Source: an uncultured Lachnospiraceae bacterium
GTDB lineage: Bacteria > Bacillota > Clostridia > Lachnospirales > Lachnospiraceae
Assembly (NCBI GenBank): GCA_946554445.1
Contig: CAMNSD010000014.1
Coordinates: 1-64,000, forward strand
Length of the DNA: 64,000 bases
Reading direction: 5' to 3'
The notes below the pieces were generated by a model, which worked only from the letters and a program-made list of their open reading frames with translations, had not been told where the DNA came from and made no database searches. Made by a program: the position numbers and the translations under genes. Shown piece by piece: positions 27,702 to 35,920 of this stretch (position 1 is its first letter; every line of letters starts with the position of its first letter).

Positions 27702-28940
27702 TTATTTAATGATTTCAGTTACACGAATACCAAAACTTTCTTCGATCACTACTACTTCGCCCTTCGCCACGAACTTTCCGTTCACTAAAACATCGATCGG
27801 TTCTCCGGCGATCTTATCCAGTTCAATGATTGTTCCCGGCGCAAAATCCAGGATGTCTGAAATGGATTTAGAAGTTCTTCCCAGTTCTACCGTTACCTCC
27901 AGAGGCACATCCTTGATCAGTTCAATGTTCTCCTGACTCTGCATCGGATTAAAATCGCTGGCAAAACTCTGGAACTGAACCGGCTGTATATTCATGTTAG
28001 GCTGCATCTGCATCTGTGGCATCATCTGCATCTGCGGCATTTGCATCTGTGGCATCATCTGCATCTGCGGCATTGCCATTTGTGGCATCCCCATCTGCCC
28101 CATATCCATCTGTGGCGCTGCCATCTGCGGCTGCATAGTGGGCGCCGGCTGTGGTGCAGGATCAGGTGCAGGTGCAGGTGTTGGCGCAGGTTCCGGGGCC
28201 GGAGCCGCGGCTGCGGGTTCACCACCATCCTGACTGTTTATAAAGGTATTATATATTTCTTTTGCAAATTCTATCGGATACAGCTGCATAATGGAAGAAT
28301 CTACCAAATCATCAATCTGCATCCTAAACGCAATCTTTACAAATGTCCCTTCCAGGAACGGCGCGATATCACCGCCGGATTTGAAGGCTGTCAGGTCTAC
28401 CAGACTTGCCTCTGGAGGGCTGATATCAATCATCTTACCTAACATCGTGGAAAGAGATGTGGCCGACGAGCCCATCATTTGGTTCATTGCCTCTGAGATC
28501 GCGCTCAAGTGCAGTTCACCCAATTCCCCGTCTGTATTGCTTCCGTCACCGCCCATCATCAGGTCGGTAATGACCTTTACGTCATGCTCCTTTAATACTA
28601 AAATATTGGAACCATCCAAACCCTGTGTATATTTAATCTGAATAAACACACACGGCTTTTCATACTCATCCAGTACGTTCTTCCACACCGCCATCGAAAC
28701 AGTCGGCGTTGTGATATTGACCTTACGGTTTACAATGGAAAACAATGTGGTGGCTGATGATCCCATACTGATATTTGCCACTTCACCAACAGCGTCTTTT
28801 TCATAATCCGTAAGAAGACTCTCATCCGGCACCAGATCGCCCGCTGACGATGTATCTTCCATCGCAGCGCCGTCATCAGCCGGAGCATCCATGCCGGTCA
28901 GGAGCGCATTTATTTCATCTTGTGATAACATTCCGTCCAT
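27702..28940 (-). CDS. fliY: Flagellar motor switch phosphatase FliY
   Basis: A 412-aa C-ring protein. The N-terminus MLSQDEINALLTGM is a CheY-P docking peptide, then a CheC-like domain with two phosphatase helices (EVANISMGSSATTLF and SEAMNQMMGSSATSL), a long linker (about 240-320) and a FliN/SpoA C-terminal domain. The linker first runs Pro/Ala-rich and then Met/Gln/Pro-rich (repeated PQMQM units), which is unusual in composition. It hydrolyses CheY-P and is part of the switch. It lies four bases after fliM. Confidence 0.95.
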   Translation of the reverse strand: MDGMLSQDEINALLTGMDAPADDGAAMEDTSSAGDLVPDESLLTDYEKDAVGEVANISMGSSATTLFSIVNRKVNITTPTVSMAVWKNVLDEYEKPCVFIQIKYTQGLDGSNILVLKEHDVKVITDLMMGGDGSNTDGELGELHLSAISEAMNQMMGSSATSLSTMLGKMIDISPPEASLVDLTAFKSGGDIAPFLEGTFVKIAFRMQIDDLVDSSIMQLYPIEFAKEIYNTFINSQDGGEPAAAAPAPEPAPTPAPAPDPAPQPAPTMQPQMAAPQMDMGQMGMPQMAMPQMQMMPQMQMPQMQMMPQMQMQPNMNIQPVQFQSFASDFNPMQSQENIELIKDVPLEVTVELGRTSKSISDILDFAPGTIIELDKIAGEPIDVLVNGKFVAKGEVVVIEESFGIRVTEIIK

Positions 28941-28944
28941 GCCT

Positions 28945-29925
28945 TTATTCCCCCTCTCTGATTACCGATGTGACCCTTACAGCATTCTTGTCTTTGCTGG
29001 TACCAGGCAATGCGGTAAACTTCTTGATATTGCCGACATATACCTTAAGATCCTGTTCCACTTCGGTATCTAATCGTATGATATCTCCGACCTGCAGATT
29101 GACAAAATCCGTGACCGATATATTGGTCTTGCCAAGTACTGCCTTAACCGGAACATCCACTCTCTTGATCAGAGCTCCGATATATTCTTCGAAGTCTTCC
29201 TCGTTCTGTTCCTGCATATTCGCATACCAGAACTTCGTATTGAGTTTATCCATGACGCTCTCCAACGTGAAAAAGGGGAGACATATATTCATGAAGCCTT
29301 CGACTTCGCCTATCTTTACATTCAATGTGATAATTGCGATCATATCGTTTGGCGCGATAATCTGTGCAAACTGGGAATTAGTCTCAATCCTCTCCATCAT
29401 AGGATTGATATCAACCACATTCCTCCATGGTTCCCGCATCAACTGCATACAAACCACCATCATTTTCTCTATGATCGTCATCTCTATTTCTGTATAATCC
29501 CGGTTCTTTTCCAAGGGATCACCTGCGCCGCCCAGCATTCTGTCTATCATTGCAAACCCCAGCTGCGCCGCCAGTTCTATCAATATCGTGCCGCTAAGAG
29601 GCTGGAAATTGACGATACCTAAAATAACCGGATTGGAAAGGGCGTTACTGAACTCCGAGAAAATGACTGTCTCGGAACTCGCCACAGACACCTGTACGTT
29701 CTTTCTAAGATATACCGGCAGGCTCGTGGATAACAGCCGTCCATAATGTTCATATATAATTTCCAATGTTCGCAGATGCTCTTTGGAGAACTTTGTAGGA
29801 CGCTTAAAATCATAGTTCTTCACCTGTTTATCATTGGCGTCATTCATCTCATCTGCATCTAATTCACCACTGCTCAGCGCGGCAAGCAGATTATCAATCT
29901 CACTTTGTGATAGTACCTCACCCAC
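28945..29925 (-). CDS. fliM: Flagellar motor switch protein FliM
   Basis: A 326-aa C-ring protein. It has the N-terminal CheY-P binding peptide LSQSEIDNLLAAL, a CheC-like middle domain (including GGAGDPLEKNRDYTEIE) and a C-terminal SpoA/FliN-like domain. Length and order are normal. It sits between fliL and fliY. Confidence 0.97.
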   Translation of the reverse strand: MGEVLSQSEIDNLLAALSSGELDADEMNDANDKQVKNYDFKRPTKFSKEHLRTLEIIYEHYGRLLSTSLPVYLRKNVQVSVASSETVIFSEFSNALSNPVILGIVNFQPLSGTILIELAAQLGFAMIDRMLGGAGDPLEKNRDYTEIEMTIIEKMMVVCMQLMREPWRNVVDINPMMERIETNSQFAQIIAPNDMIAIITLNVKIGEVEGFMNICLPFFTLESVMDKLNTKFWYANMQEQNEEDFEEYIGALIKRVDVPVKAVLGKTNISVTDFVNLQVGDIIRLDTEVEQDLKVYVGNIKKFTALPGTSKDKNAVRVTSVIREGE

Positions 29926-29964
29926 GAAAAGTTCACCTCCTGTGGTATTTATTTGTTTTAAATA

Positions 29965-30483
29965 CTATCCAAACATGATGTCACCGAATGACACATTATA
30001 GATAAAGTCAGAATCGAACATGGTCTGAATTCTCTCAAGGATTTCCTGCTTGATCTGCTCCTGATTGCTTCTGGCCTCTTCCATGGTATAGTTAGCAAAG
30101 ACACTATTAATCTCATCTTTTATCAGGCCTTCCTGCTTGCTGAGATCGGAACCATAGTCCTTGTAGCCTTCCGCCTTCATATTGATCGCCAGCGTAATGG
30201 AAACGATACAATAATGATCTTTATCATCTCCCTCGCTCTTCTTCAGCGGAATTGTCATGGGTTCCACAATGGAATACGTCTCCGTATCCGCCATCGAAAC
30301 AGGCTCTACAACTTCTTCTTCCTGACTGGAAACCAGTTCCAAATCCATGGCAGTGGCAATCGTATCCACCAGGGCAGCGGTTTTCTTAGAAGCGCCCGTC
30401 ACACTGAACATCATTATGGCTGTCAATACTATGTTTACGATTAACAGCGCCAGAATAATAATGGAAATCAGATTTTTCTTCAT
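29965..30483 (-). CDS. fliL: Flagellar basal body-associated protein FliL
   Basis: A 172-aa single-TM protein (TM about residues 5-27) with an extracytoplasmic SPFH-like domain ending in FNVSFGDIMFG-type residues (here YNVSFGDIMFG). FliL rings the stator and supports torque. It follows motB by about 90 bases, a wider gap than its neighbours but without a clear promoter. Confidence 0.93.
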   Translation of the reverse strand: MKKNLISIIILALLIVNIVLTAIMMFSVTGASKKTAALVDTIATAMDLELVSSQEEEVVEPVSMADTETYSIVEPMTIPLKKSEGDDKDHYCIVSITLAINMKAEGYKDYGSDLSKQEGLIKDEINSVFANYTMEEARSNQEQIKQEILERIQTMFDSDFIYNVSFGDIMFG

Positions 30484-30576
30484 AGCCTTACCATTCTCCT
30501 TTTACTCACCTTATACCTATATCTGAAGTCTACTTTCGTAAAGAAGCTTACTTATGTAAACTTGCAAATCTTTCCT

Positions 30577-31383
30577 TTAATATGAACTCAACGCATTATA
30601 TATCTTAATCTCTACGCGTCTGTTCTTAGCTCTGCCTTCCGCAGTGGAATTATCCGCCACCGGAAGATATTCTCCCCTACCGGCATGTTTGATATTAGCC
30701 GGATTTAAATTTGTGACATCCAACAGGTAATTGAACACTGACAGCGCACGACCGGAACTCAGTTCATCATTATTAGAGTACTTTGCCCCCGACATCGGCA
30801 CATTATCCGTGTGGCCTTCTATCTCGATAGTACCGTCCGCATATCGTTCCAGAATCAGTCCCACCTGGTCTAACACCGGTTTGGCCTCATCTTTTAAAAG
30901 AGTACTTCCTGAATCAAAAAGGAGTGCTCCTTTCAAGGTAAGCTGTACATACTGGGAAGTAAACTCGATATCGATCATCTCATCCATATCCTTCTCCTCG
31001 ACAGCTTCCTGAATCATCTCGGCAAGTTCCTCAGACTCCTCCATCTGGGCCGCCTCCATCTGGGCCTGTGCATTGGCCACATCCTCGGAGACGATCTCAC
31101 CCTCATCCATCTTACCTGTACTATTAATATACTCATCCAACTCATTGAGCTGGCTAACCCCGTTACTGATCAGAATACCATCACCGATTGCCGTAGAACC
31201 CGCGGTAAATACAGAAAAAGTCTGGTTAAAAGAAGCCACCACCTTTTCCCATTTCTCCGCATCCACAGTGGACATGGAGAAAAGCAGCACGAAGAAGCAG
31301 AGCAACAGATTCATCAGATCCGCAAACGTGGACTGCCACGCAGGGGCGCCTTTCGGCGGCTCGTCTGGTTTTCTGTTAGCCAT
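30577..31383 (-). CDS. motB: Flagellar stator protein MotB
   Basis: A 268-aa stator subunit. The single TM (about 16-40) contains the proton-binding aspartate D22 in TFADLMNLLLCFF. The C-terminal OmpA-like domain has IEIEGHTDNVPMSG and binds peptidoglycan. MotB overlaps motA by eight bases (start inside the motA end, with GGAGGTGA upstream). Ion type, proton or sodium, is not decided by the visible sequence. Confidence 0.96.
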   Translation of the reverse strand: MANRKPDEPPKGAPAWQSTFADLMNLLLCFFVLLFSMSTVDAEKWEKVVASFNQTFSVFTAGSTAIGDGILISNGVSQLNELDEYINSTGKMDEGEIVSEDVANAQAQMEAAQMEESEELAEMIQEAVEEKDMDEMIDIEFTSQYVQLTLKGALLFDSGSTLLKDEAKPVLDQVGLILERYADGTIEIEGHTDNVPMSGAKYSNNDELSSGRALSVFNYLLDVTNLNPANIKHAGRGEYLPVADNSTAEGRAKNRRVEIKIYNALSSY

Positions 31384-32185
31384 TCATTTCACCTCCGCCT
31401 TCTTCTTCCGAAGAACCTCTCTCAGCAGGCGCCAGGAAGGACTTCAACTTCTCCTCGATGACACGAGGGTTCTCACCTGCCTGAATGGACAAAAGACCTT
31501 CTATCTCAATCTCCTTGACCATCATCTCGTCCGCATTCTTGGACTTCAACTTGCTGGCCACAGGCGCGCAGATCCAGTTCGCAAGAATCGAACCATACAA
31601 AGTGGTGATCAACGCGACCGCCATGGAAGGACCTATAGCAGACGGATCGTCCATCTTTTTCAACATGTTGATCAGACCGATCAGTGTACCGATCATACCC
31701 CAGGCAGGACCCATGGCACCCAGATTTTCCCAGAATCCAATCTTATCCTTATGTCTGCCTTCCACGCTGACAAGTTCCGTCTCCATGATGGCGCGCACCA
31801 GTTCAGGATCCGTGCCGTCAACAATCAGAAGGATACCCTTTTTCAAAAATTCATCATCAATGTCGCTGGCTGCTTCCTCCAAAGAAAGCAGACCTTCTTT
31901 ACGAGCCACATTAGATAATTCTATAATCTTTGCAATTACATCGGGAACATTCATCGCCGACATCTTAAAAATCAGCTTGATACTCTTAAGCCCGGCGAGA
32001 TAATTTGGCAGCGTATAACTGGCAAGAATACAACTGAAAGAACCTCCGAAAGTAATCAGTATGGACGGAACATCTACAAAGCTAAAGAGATTGGTAACTA
32101 CGATACCCGCGTCCTTATCGAACACGATACCAAAAATAACTAATACCATACACAATACCAATCCAAGAATTGAAGCTATATCCAT
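31376..32185 (-). CDS. motA: Flagellar stator protein MotA
   Basis: A 269-aa four-TM stator subunit with the MotA/ExbB domain (about 100-240): GLLSLEEAASDIDDEFLKKG and, later, GMIGTLIGLINMLKKMDDPS followed by MAVALITTLYGSILANWICA. It forms the MotA5B2 ion channel that drives rotation. Motor genes inside the main operon between flbD and fliL are a clostridial arrangement; in Bacillus motAB is elsewhere. Confidence 0.96.
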   Translation of the reverse strand: MDIASILGLVLCMVLVIFGIVFDKDAGIVVTNLFSFVDVPSILITFGGSFSCILASYTLPNYLAGLKSIKLIFKMSAMNVPDVIAKIIELSNVARKEGLLSLEEAASDIDDEFLKKGILLIVDGTDPELVRAIMETELVSVEGRHKDKIGFWENLGAMGPAWGMIGTLIGLINMLKKMDDPSAIGPSMAVALITTLYGSILANWICAPVASKLKSKNADEMMVKEIEIEGLLSIQAGENPRVIEEKLKSFLAPAERGSSEEEGGGEMNG

Positions 32186-32205
32186 ATGTATACACCCACT
32201 TTACA

Positions 32206-32391
32206 CTAGTCTGCAAAAATATCCTTTCTATACGATTTTACTAAATTTTTCACTTCTTGTCTACTTTCTTTTACAATTATTTTCCGGCCGGTTGTAAAAG
32301 ACAACACTGTATCGGGCGTCTCCTCCACCAGTTCCAGAAGATCAGGATTTATCAACACTTTGACACCATTTATTTTTGTCACTTCAACCAT
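32206..32391 (-). CDS. swrD: FlbD family protein SwrD
   Basis: A 61-aa protein, MVEVTKINGVKVLINPDLLE, with the conserved TGRKIIVKES core of the FlbD/SwrD (YlzI) family. In Bacillus, SwrD raises torque by increasing stator levels or function. Here it is the first gene after a terminator and promoter and directly precedes motA and motB, in keeping with that role. Confidence 0.93.
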   Translation of the reverse strand: MVEVTKINGVKVLINPDLLELVEETPDTVLSFTTGRKIIVKESRQEVKNLVKSYRKDIFAD

Positions 32392-32465
32392 TGCGCACCC
32401 CTACAATTGTCGTAAATTCTTTCCAATATTTTCTCTCCTAAAGTCCTATAGCATGGAACCTTTTT

Positions 32466-32494
32466 ATTCTAACACACATCGCCCAAAACTGCAA
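32466..32494 (-). promoter_or_regulatory. Internal promoter before flbD/swrD
   Basis: TTGCAG (32489-32494) and TAGAAT (32466-32471) on the minus strand with a 17-base spacer. It lies just downstream of the flgE terminator and about 75 bases before swrD, so it would restart transcription for swrD-motAB-fliL and beyond. It fits a housekeeping sigma factor better than sigma-28. Confidence 0.55.
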
Positions 32495-32536
32495 AAAAAA
32501 TTTTAAAAGAGGAACTCTCTTTCCAGAAAGTTCCTC
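32493..32536 (-). terminator. Mid-operon intrinsic terminator after flgE
   Basis: GAGGAACT/AGTTCCTC stem (32509-32516 with 32529-32536), with inner TTC/GAA pairs, followed on the minus strand by TTTTAAAATTTTTTTT (to 32493). A strong rho-independent signal inside the fla/che train. Confidence 0.85.
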
Positions 32537-32554
32537 CCTCTTTACTTTATGATA

Positions 32555-34588
32555 TTATCTCTTCAAATTAACCAACTCTTCCAGCAGGGAATCGGAAGTG
32601 GTGATGATACGGCTGTTAGCCTGGAAACCTCTCTGTGTAGTGATCATCTCCGTAAACTCTGCGGACAGGTCCACATTACTCATCTCCAGCACGCCGGACT
32701 CCATGGAACCGCCGTCCGAAGTGATATCCGAACCGATACCATCGAACTCGCCGGAGTTCATGGTAGCAGAATACAGGTTATTACCCGCCTTGGAAAGACC
32801 TGATGCATTGGCAAAATTCGCCACCGCGATCTGTCCCAGCAATTTAGAGATACCGTTGTCATAAGATGCTGTGATCTTACCATCCTGGCCTACCTCGATA
32901 CCGATTAATTCACCGCGCTTTCTGCCGGCTCCTGTATTGGCCTCATCGCCAGCGCCCCTGTCAGCGCCGATGGTGGATACTTTACCGTTATTGAGCATAG
33001 TTGTGGTTGAGAAGTCAATATCAATATTGGTAAAGTGAGTCAGGCTCACATTGTCGCCTGTCAGGGTGGAAGCAGATGGATTAAAAGTCAATGTCGCACT
33101 GTCGCTTCCCTGGGTACCAATGTAGATAAATTCACCATTATCCGTATTATACTCTAACGGGAAACCGGTCTTTAAGGTAGTCGCCGTAATCTGTGCACGG
33201 CCGTCCGGTGACACATAATCAAGGGTGTATGTGGTGCCGTCCTTATCCTCTACATTATAGACATATTTCAGGATATCCTTCTCATCTGTCAATTCACGCC
33301 CGAAGCTGTTCTTACCCGTCTCACGTTTCGCATCCATGATCGGATCAACCTCGGCCGCAAAATCAAACGCCACACTGCCGTCAGTATTGACGGTTACAGT
33401 ATTCAGCGTAACACTATCCATTCCATCCATGGCCTGAAGCGCAGCCTGCCATTGATCCTTTGTCTCAATTTTTTGAGACACTTTCTGATCTGGCGTAGCA
33501 GTATCATCCACTCCATCCTTTTTGGTATAATATTCGCCATTATAAAATACCAGATTATAGGGATCTTTCTCCAGGTCGGTCTTGTTTACCGTAACCGTAG
33601 CATTTACAGTCACCGGCGTTCCCACTTCGGCTTTATCCACCGCAGCAGGAATCGTGATGTTTTTCTCTCCCGCCGCCTTCAAAAGTGCGTTTGTATCAAT
33701 ATTAAGCACCTCTGCAAGAGGGAATGTAACACTGAATGTATTAGGGCCTGCGCCATTGTTCGTGTCAACTGTCGCATTGTCAGCCGGACTAAAGAGTGAA
33801 GTTACCCGATCCTCAGAACTGCCACCGAAACTTGCAATCTGCTCAATATTCTGCAGACCATACTTCTTCACCAAAGACACGGAATCCGCATCAATAATGT
33901 CATCCAGTCTCACACGGTATTTACCTTCCGCCCCATCCTTATGGATGCTGAGTTTCGCCGTATACTCATAACCCAGATTATCAAAGAAAGAAAGCGTCAT
34001 GATCTTACCGCCGGGGCTGTTGACATCGGTATCATTCTTATCTAAGATACCCGATGCATAAGCTTTGGTCGTGGACTCCGCACCCACTTCCAGATTCTTT
34101 CTGTGCATCACCTGCAGCGCGGATACAGTATCCGCCCTGATATCGCCGGTAGTCTCATCATACTGCCAGCCCATTACTTTATAACCGGTACTTGCCATAA
34201 CCAGATTGCCCGCGCCGTCAATGGTGAAGGAACCGTCCCTGGTAAAGAAGTTCTGTGTACCGTTGTTGACGATAAAGAAGGATTCTCCTGTGATCATGAT
34301 ATCAAACGGGTTGTTGGTAGACTGTGCGGAACCCTGTCTGGTGATCGCTGTGGAAATTGCTGATGTCTTGGCGCCCAGACCGATCTGTCTGGGGTTGGTG
34401 CCGCCTCGTCCGGTCGCTTCGTTAGCGCCGGTAGCTGCCTGTGTCTGCTGATATAATAAGTCGCTGAATACCATGGACTGTGCTTTGTATGCTGTGGTGT
34501 TAACGTTAGCGATATTGTTACCGATAACGTCCATTCTTGTCTGATGTGTCTTAAGACCTGCCACACCAGAGAACAATGATCTCATCAT
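32555..34588 (-). CDS. flgE: Flagellar hook protein FlgE
   Basis: A 677-aa hook protein. The N-terminal rod-type helix reads MRSLFSGVAGLKTHQTRMDV then IGNNIANVNTTAYK, and the C-terminus ends TTQRGFQANSRIITTSDSLL. Between lie D1-D2 and an enlarged central region (about 180-500, Asp/Thr-rich beta domains). This is well above the 264 aa of Bacillus and about 400 aa of Salmonella, so the hook surface carries extra domains. A terminator follows the gene, isolating it from swrD. Confidence 0.95.
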   Translation of the reverse strand: MMRSLFSGVAGLKTHQTRMDVIGNNIANVNTTAYKAQSMVFSDLLYQQTQAATGANEATGRGGTNPRQIGLGAKTSAISTAITRQGSAQSTNNPFDIMITGESFFIVNNGTQNFFTRDGSFTIDGAGNLVMASTGYKVMGWQYDETTGDIRADTVSALQVMHRKNLEVGAESTTKAYASGILDKNDTDVNSPGGKIMTLSFFDNLGYEYTAKLSIHKDGAEGKYRVRLDDIIDADSVSLVKKYGLQNIEQIASFGGSSEDRVTSLFSPADNATVDTNNGAGPNTFSVTFPLAEVLNIDTNALLKAAGEKNITIPAAVDKAEVGTPVTVNATVTVNKTDLEKDPYNLVFYNGEYYTKKDGVDDTATPDQKVSQKIETKDQWQAALQAMDGMDSVTLNTVTVNTDGSVAFDFAAEVDPIMDAKRETGKNSFGRELTDEKDILKYVYNVEDKDGTTYTLDYVSPDGRAQITATTLKTGFPLEYNTDNGEFIYIGTQGSDSATLTFNPSASTLTGDNVSLTHFTNIDIDFSTTTMLNNGKVSTIGADRGAGDEANTGAGRKRGELIGIEVGQDGKITASYDNGISKLLGQIAVANFANASGLSKAGNNLYSATMNSGEFDGIGSDITSDGGSMESGVLEMSNVDLSAEFTEMITTQRGFQANSRIITTSDSLLEELVNLKR

Positions 34589-34671
34589 AATGAAATGACC
34601 TCCTTATTCTGGTATGGAACCGTCCGCCCTATCTGTCAGTCAAGGGCCATTAAGCCTCCATTAAGGTCCGG

Positions 34672-35076
34672 CTATATGATCACGGCTCCGTCAATATTTG
34701 TAAATACATTTTCATCGGTCTCTGTCTGATTCATCGCAGTGATGACCGTTTGATTCGGTACATTCACGATAAACGCGAGAGAATCCACCAGGACCAGTGA
34801 TTCGTTGATCCCTTTCGCAGATGCTTTTGCTGCTCCCAGGTTCAGGCGGTTGACCTGATCCTTCGTCAGTTCAATATTCCTGTCTGCCAGCCGATTGGCG
34901 GCGTGCTTGGAAAATCTGACTTCCCCATTTTCCTGGATACTGTTCTTCTTACCGGATAAGATATCCTGAAAGCTTAAACCTTCCTGGGTAAGCGCACTGC
35001 CTTTTGGCTTATTGCCATGTAAATATTGATCTTGCAGCTGTTCTATGGAAAGGAATGAGTTACCTTGAATCTTCAT
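34672..35076 (-). CDS. Flagellar operon protein, TIGR02530 type
   Basis: A 134-aa protein beginning MKIQGNSFLSIEQLQDQYLH with the core VRFSKHAANRLADRNIELTK and the tail LVNVPNQTVIT-like (here IVNVPNQTVITAMN). This matches the small protein placed between flgD and flgE in many clostridial and bacilli flagellar operons (TIGR02530). Function is not established; position suggests a role in hook assembly or export order. Confidence 0.85.
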   Translation of the reverse strand: MKIQGNSFLSIEQLQDQYLHGNKPKGSALTQEGLSFQDILSGKKNSIQENGEVRFSKHAANRLADRNIELTKDQVNRLNLGAAKASAKGINESLVLVDSLAFIVNVPNQTVITAMNQTETDENVFTNIDGAVII

Positions 35077-35115
35077 ATTACTCTCCTCCTTGAGATAGCT
35101 GCCGCTTCCTACTTA

Positions 35116-35862
35116 TTACTTATCGCCGCCCGCTCCGTCCTTGTCCGGATCCTTGTCTTTGTCCGGATCTTTATCTGGATCTTTGTCTTTGTCTGGATCT
35201 TCGCCTTTATTAGCTTCGGCAATCGCTACCAGATCCCTCATCTTGGCTGCATATTTCTCCACTGTCTTTCCATGCTCCTCTGTCAGGAAACTCTTCTGGT
35301 ACTCTGTCATTTCCTTATACATCTTATCGAGCTTTTCTACTCTCTCTCTGTCGGTTATGGTCAGTTTGTCAAGTGAAGGAAGCTTCTTATAATCATTTAA
35401 GAACTCTGCCGCCAACTTGTAGGCCTCCAGATAGGTGGGATCTGCCACTGTAACCAGATCATCCATGGAATATAACTCTCCATTAATGGAAAGATATGCT
35501 TTATTTCTCTCATAATGCACATAGTCCACATTACCCTGTACCTGAGTAGTTCTGCCCGTATTGTCTGTAATCTCGAGAAGCACTGTCTCTCCTACCAGGG
35601 AAGATGCCCTAAACAGGTCCATCGATGCGCTCATATTCTGCATCTGCTCCAATTCTGAGAATGTCGCGTACTGAGAAATATACTCGGTATTCGAGGTGGG
35701 TTCCAGCGGATCCTGGTATTTCATCTGTGCTACCAGAAGCTGTAAGAACGCGTCTTTGTCAAGACTGTCATTACCGGTCTTCTTAGCGCTTTTGTTCGCA
35801 AGAGACGCTGCGGAATTAGACTCCACTAATTCGCCGTGCTCGACTTTCTGTACTGCTCCCAT
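35116..35862 (-). CDS. flgD: Hook cap protein FlgD with acidic DPDK repeat tail
   Basis: A 248-aa hook scaffolding protein. The N-terminal core is normal: LDKDAFLQLLVAQMKYQDPL then EPTSNTEYISQYATFSELEQ. The usual FlgD-type C-terminal domains are reduced, replaced by a helical region (about 150-215) and a tail of repeated DPDKDKDP units (about 220-248). The tail is low complexity and unusual for a hook cap; it may be flexible or bind divalent ions. Confidence 0.9.
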   Translation of the reverse strand: MGAVQKVEHGELVESNSAASLANKSAKKTGNDSLDKDAFLQLLVAQMKYQDPLEPTSNTEYISQYATFSELEQMQNMSASMDLFRASSLVGETVLLEITDNTGRTTQVQGNVDYVHYERNKAYLSINGELYSMDDLVTVADPTYLEAYKLAAEFLNDYKKLPSLDKLTITDRERVEKLDKMYKEMTEYQKSFLTEEHGKTVEKYAAKMRDLVAIAEANKGEDPDKDKDPDKDPDKDKDPDKDGAGGDK

Positions 35863-35920
35863 ATGTCTTACTCCTTTCTGTGTTTATGTTGTTTCGCCTG
35901 TACTGTTTCATACATGCTGC

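Noticed and set aside
32466-32508. Sigma-28 promoter before swrD
   Set aside because: GGCGATGT resembles the -10 element but spacing to the TAAA is about 18, too long; the housekeeping match is better.
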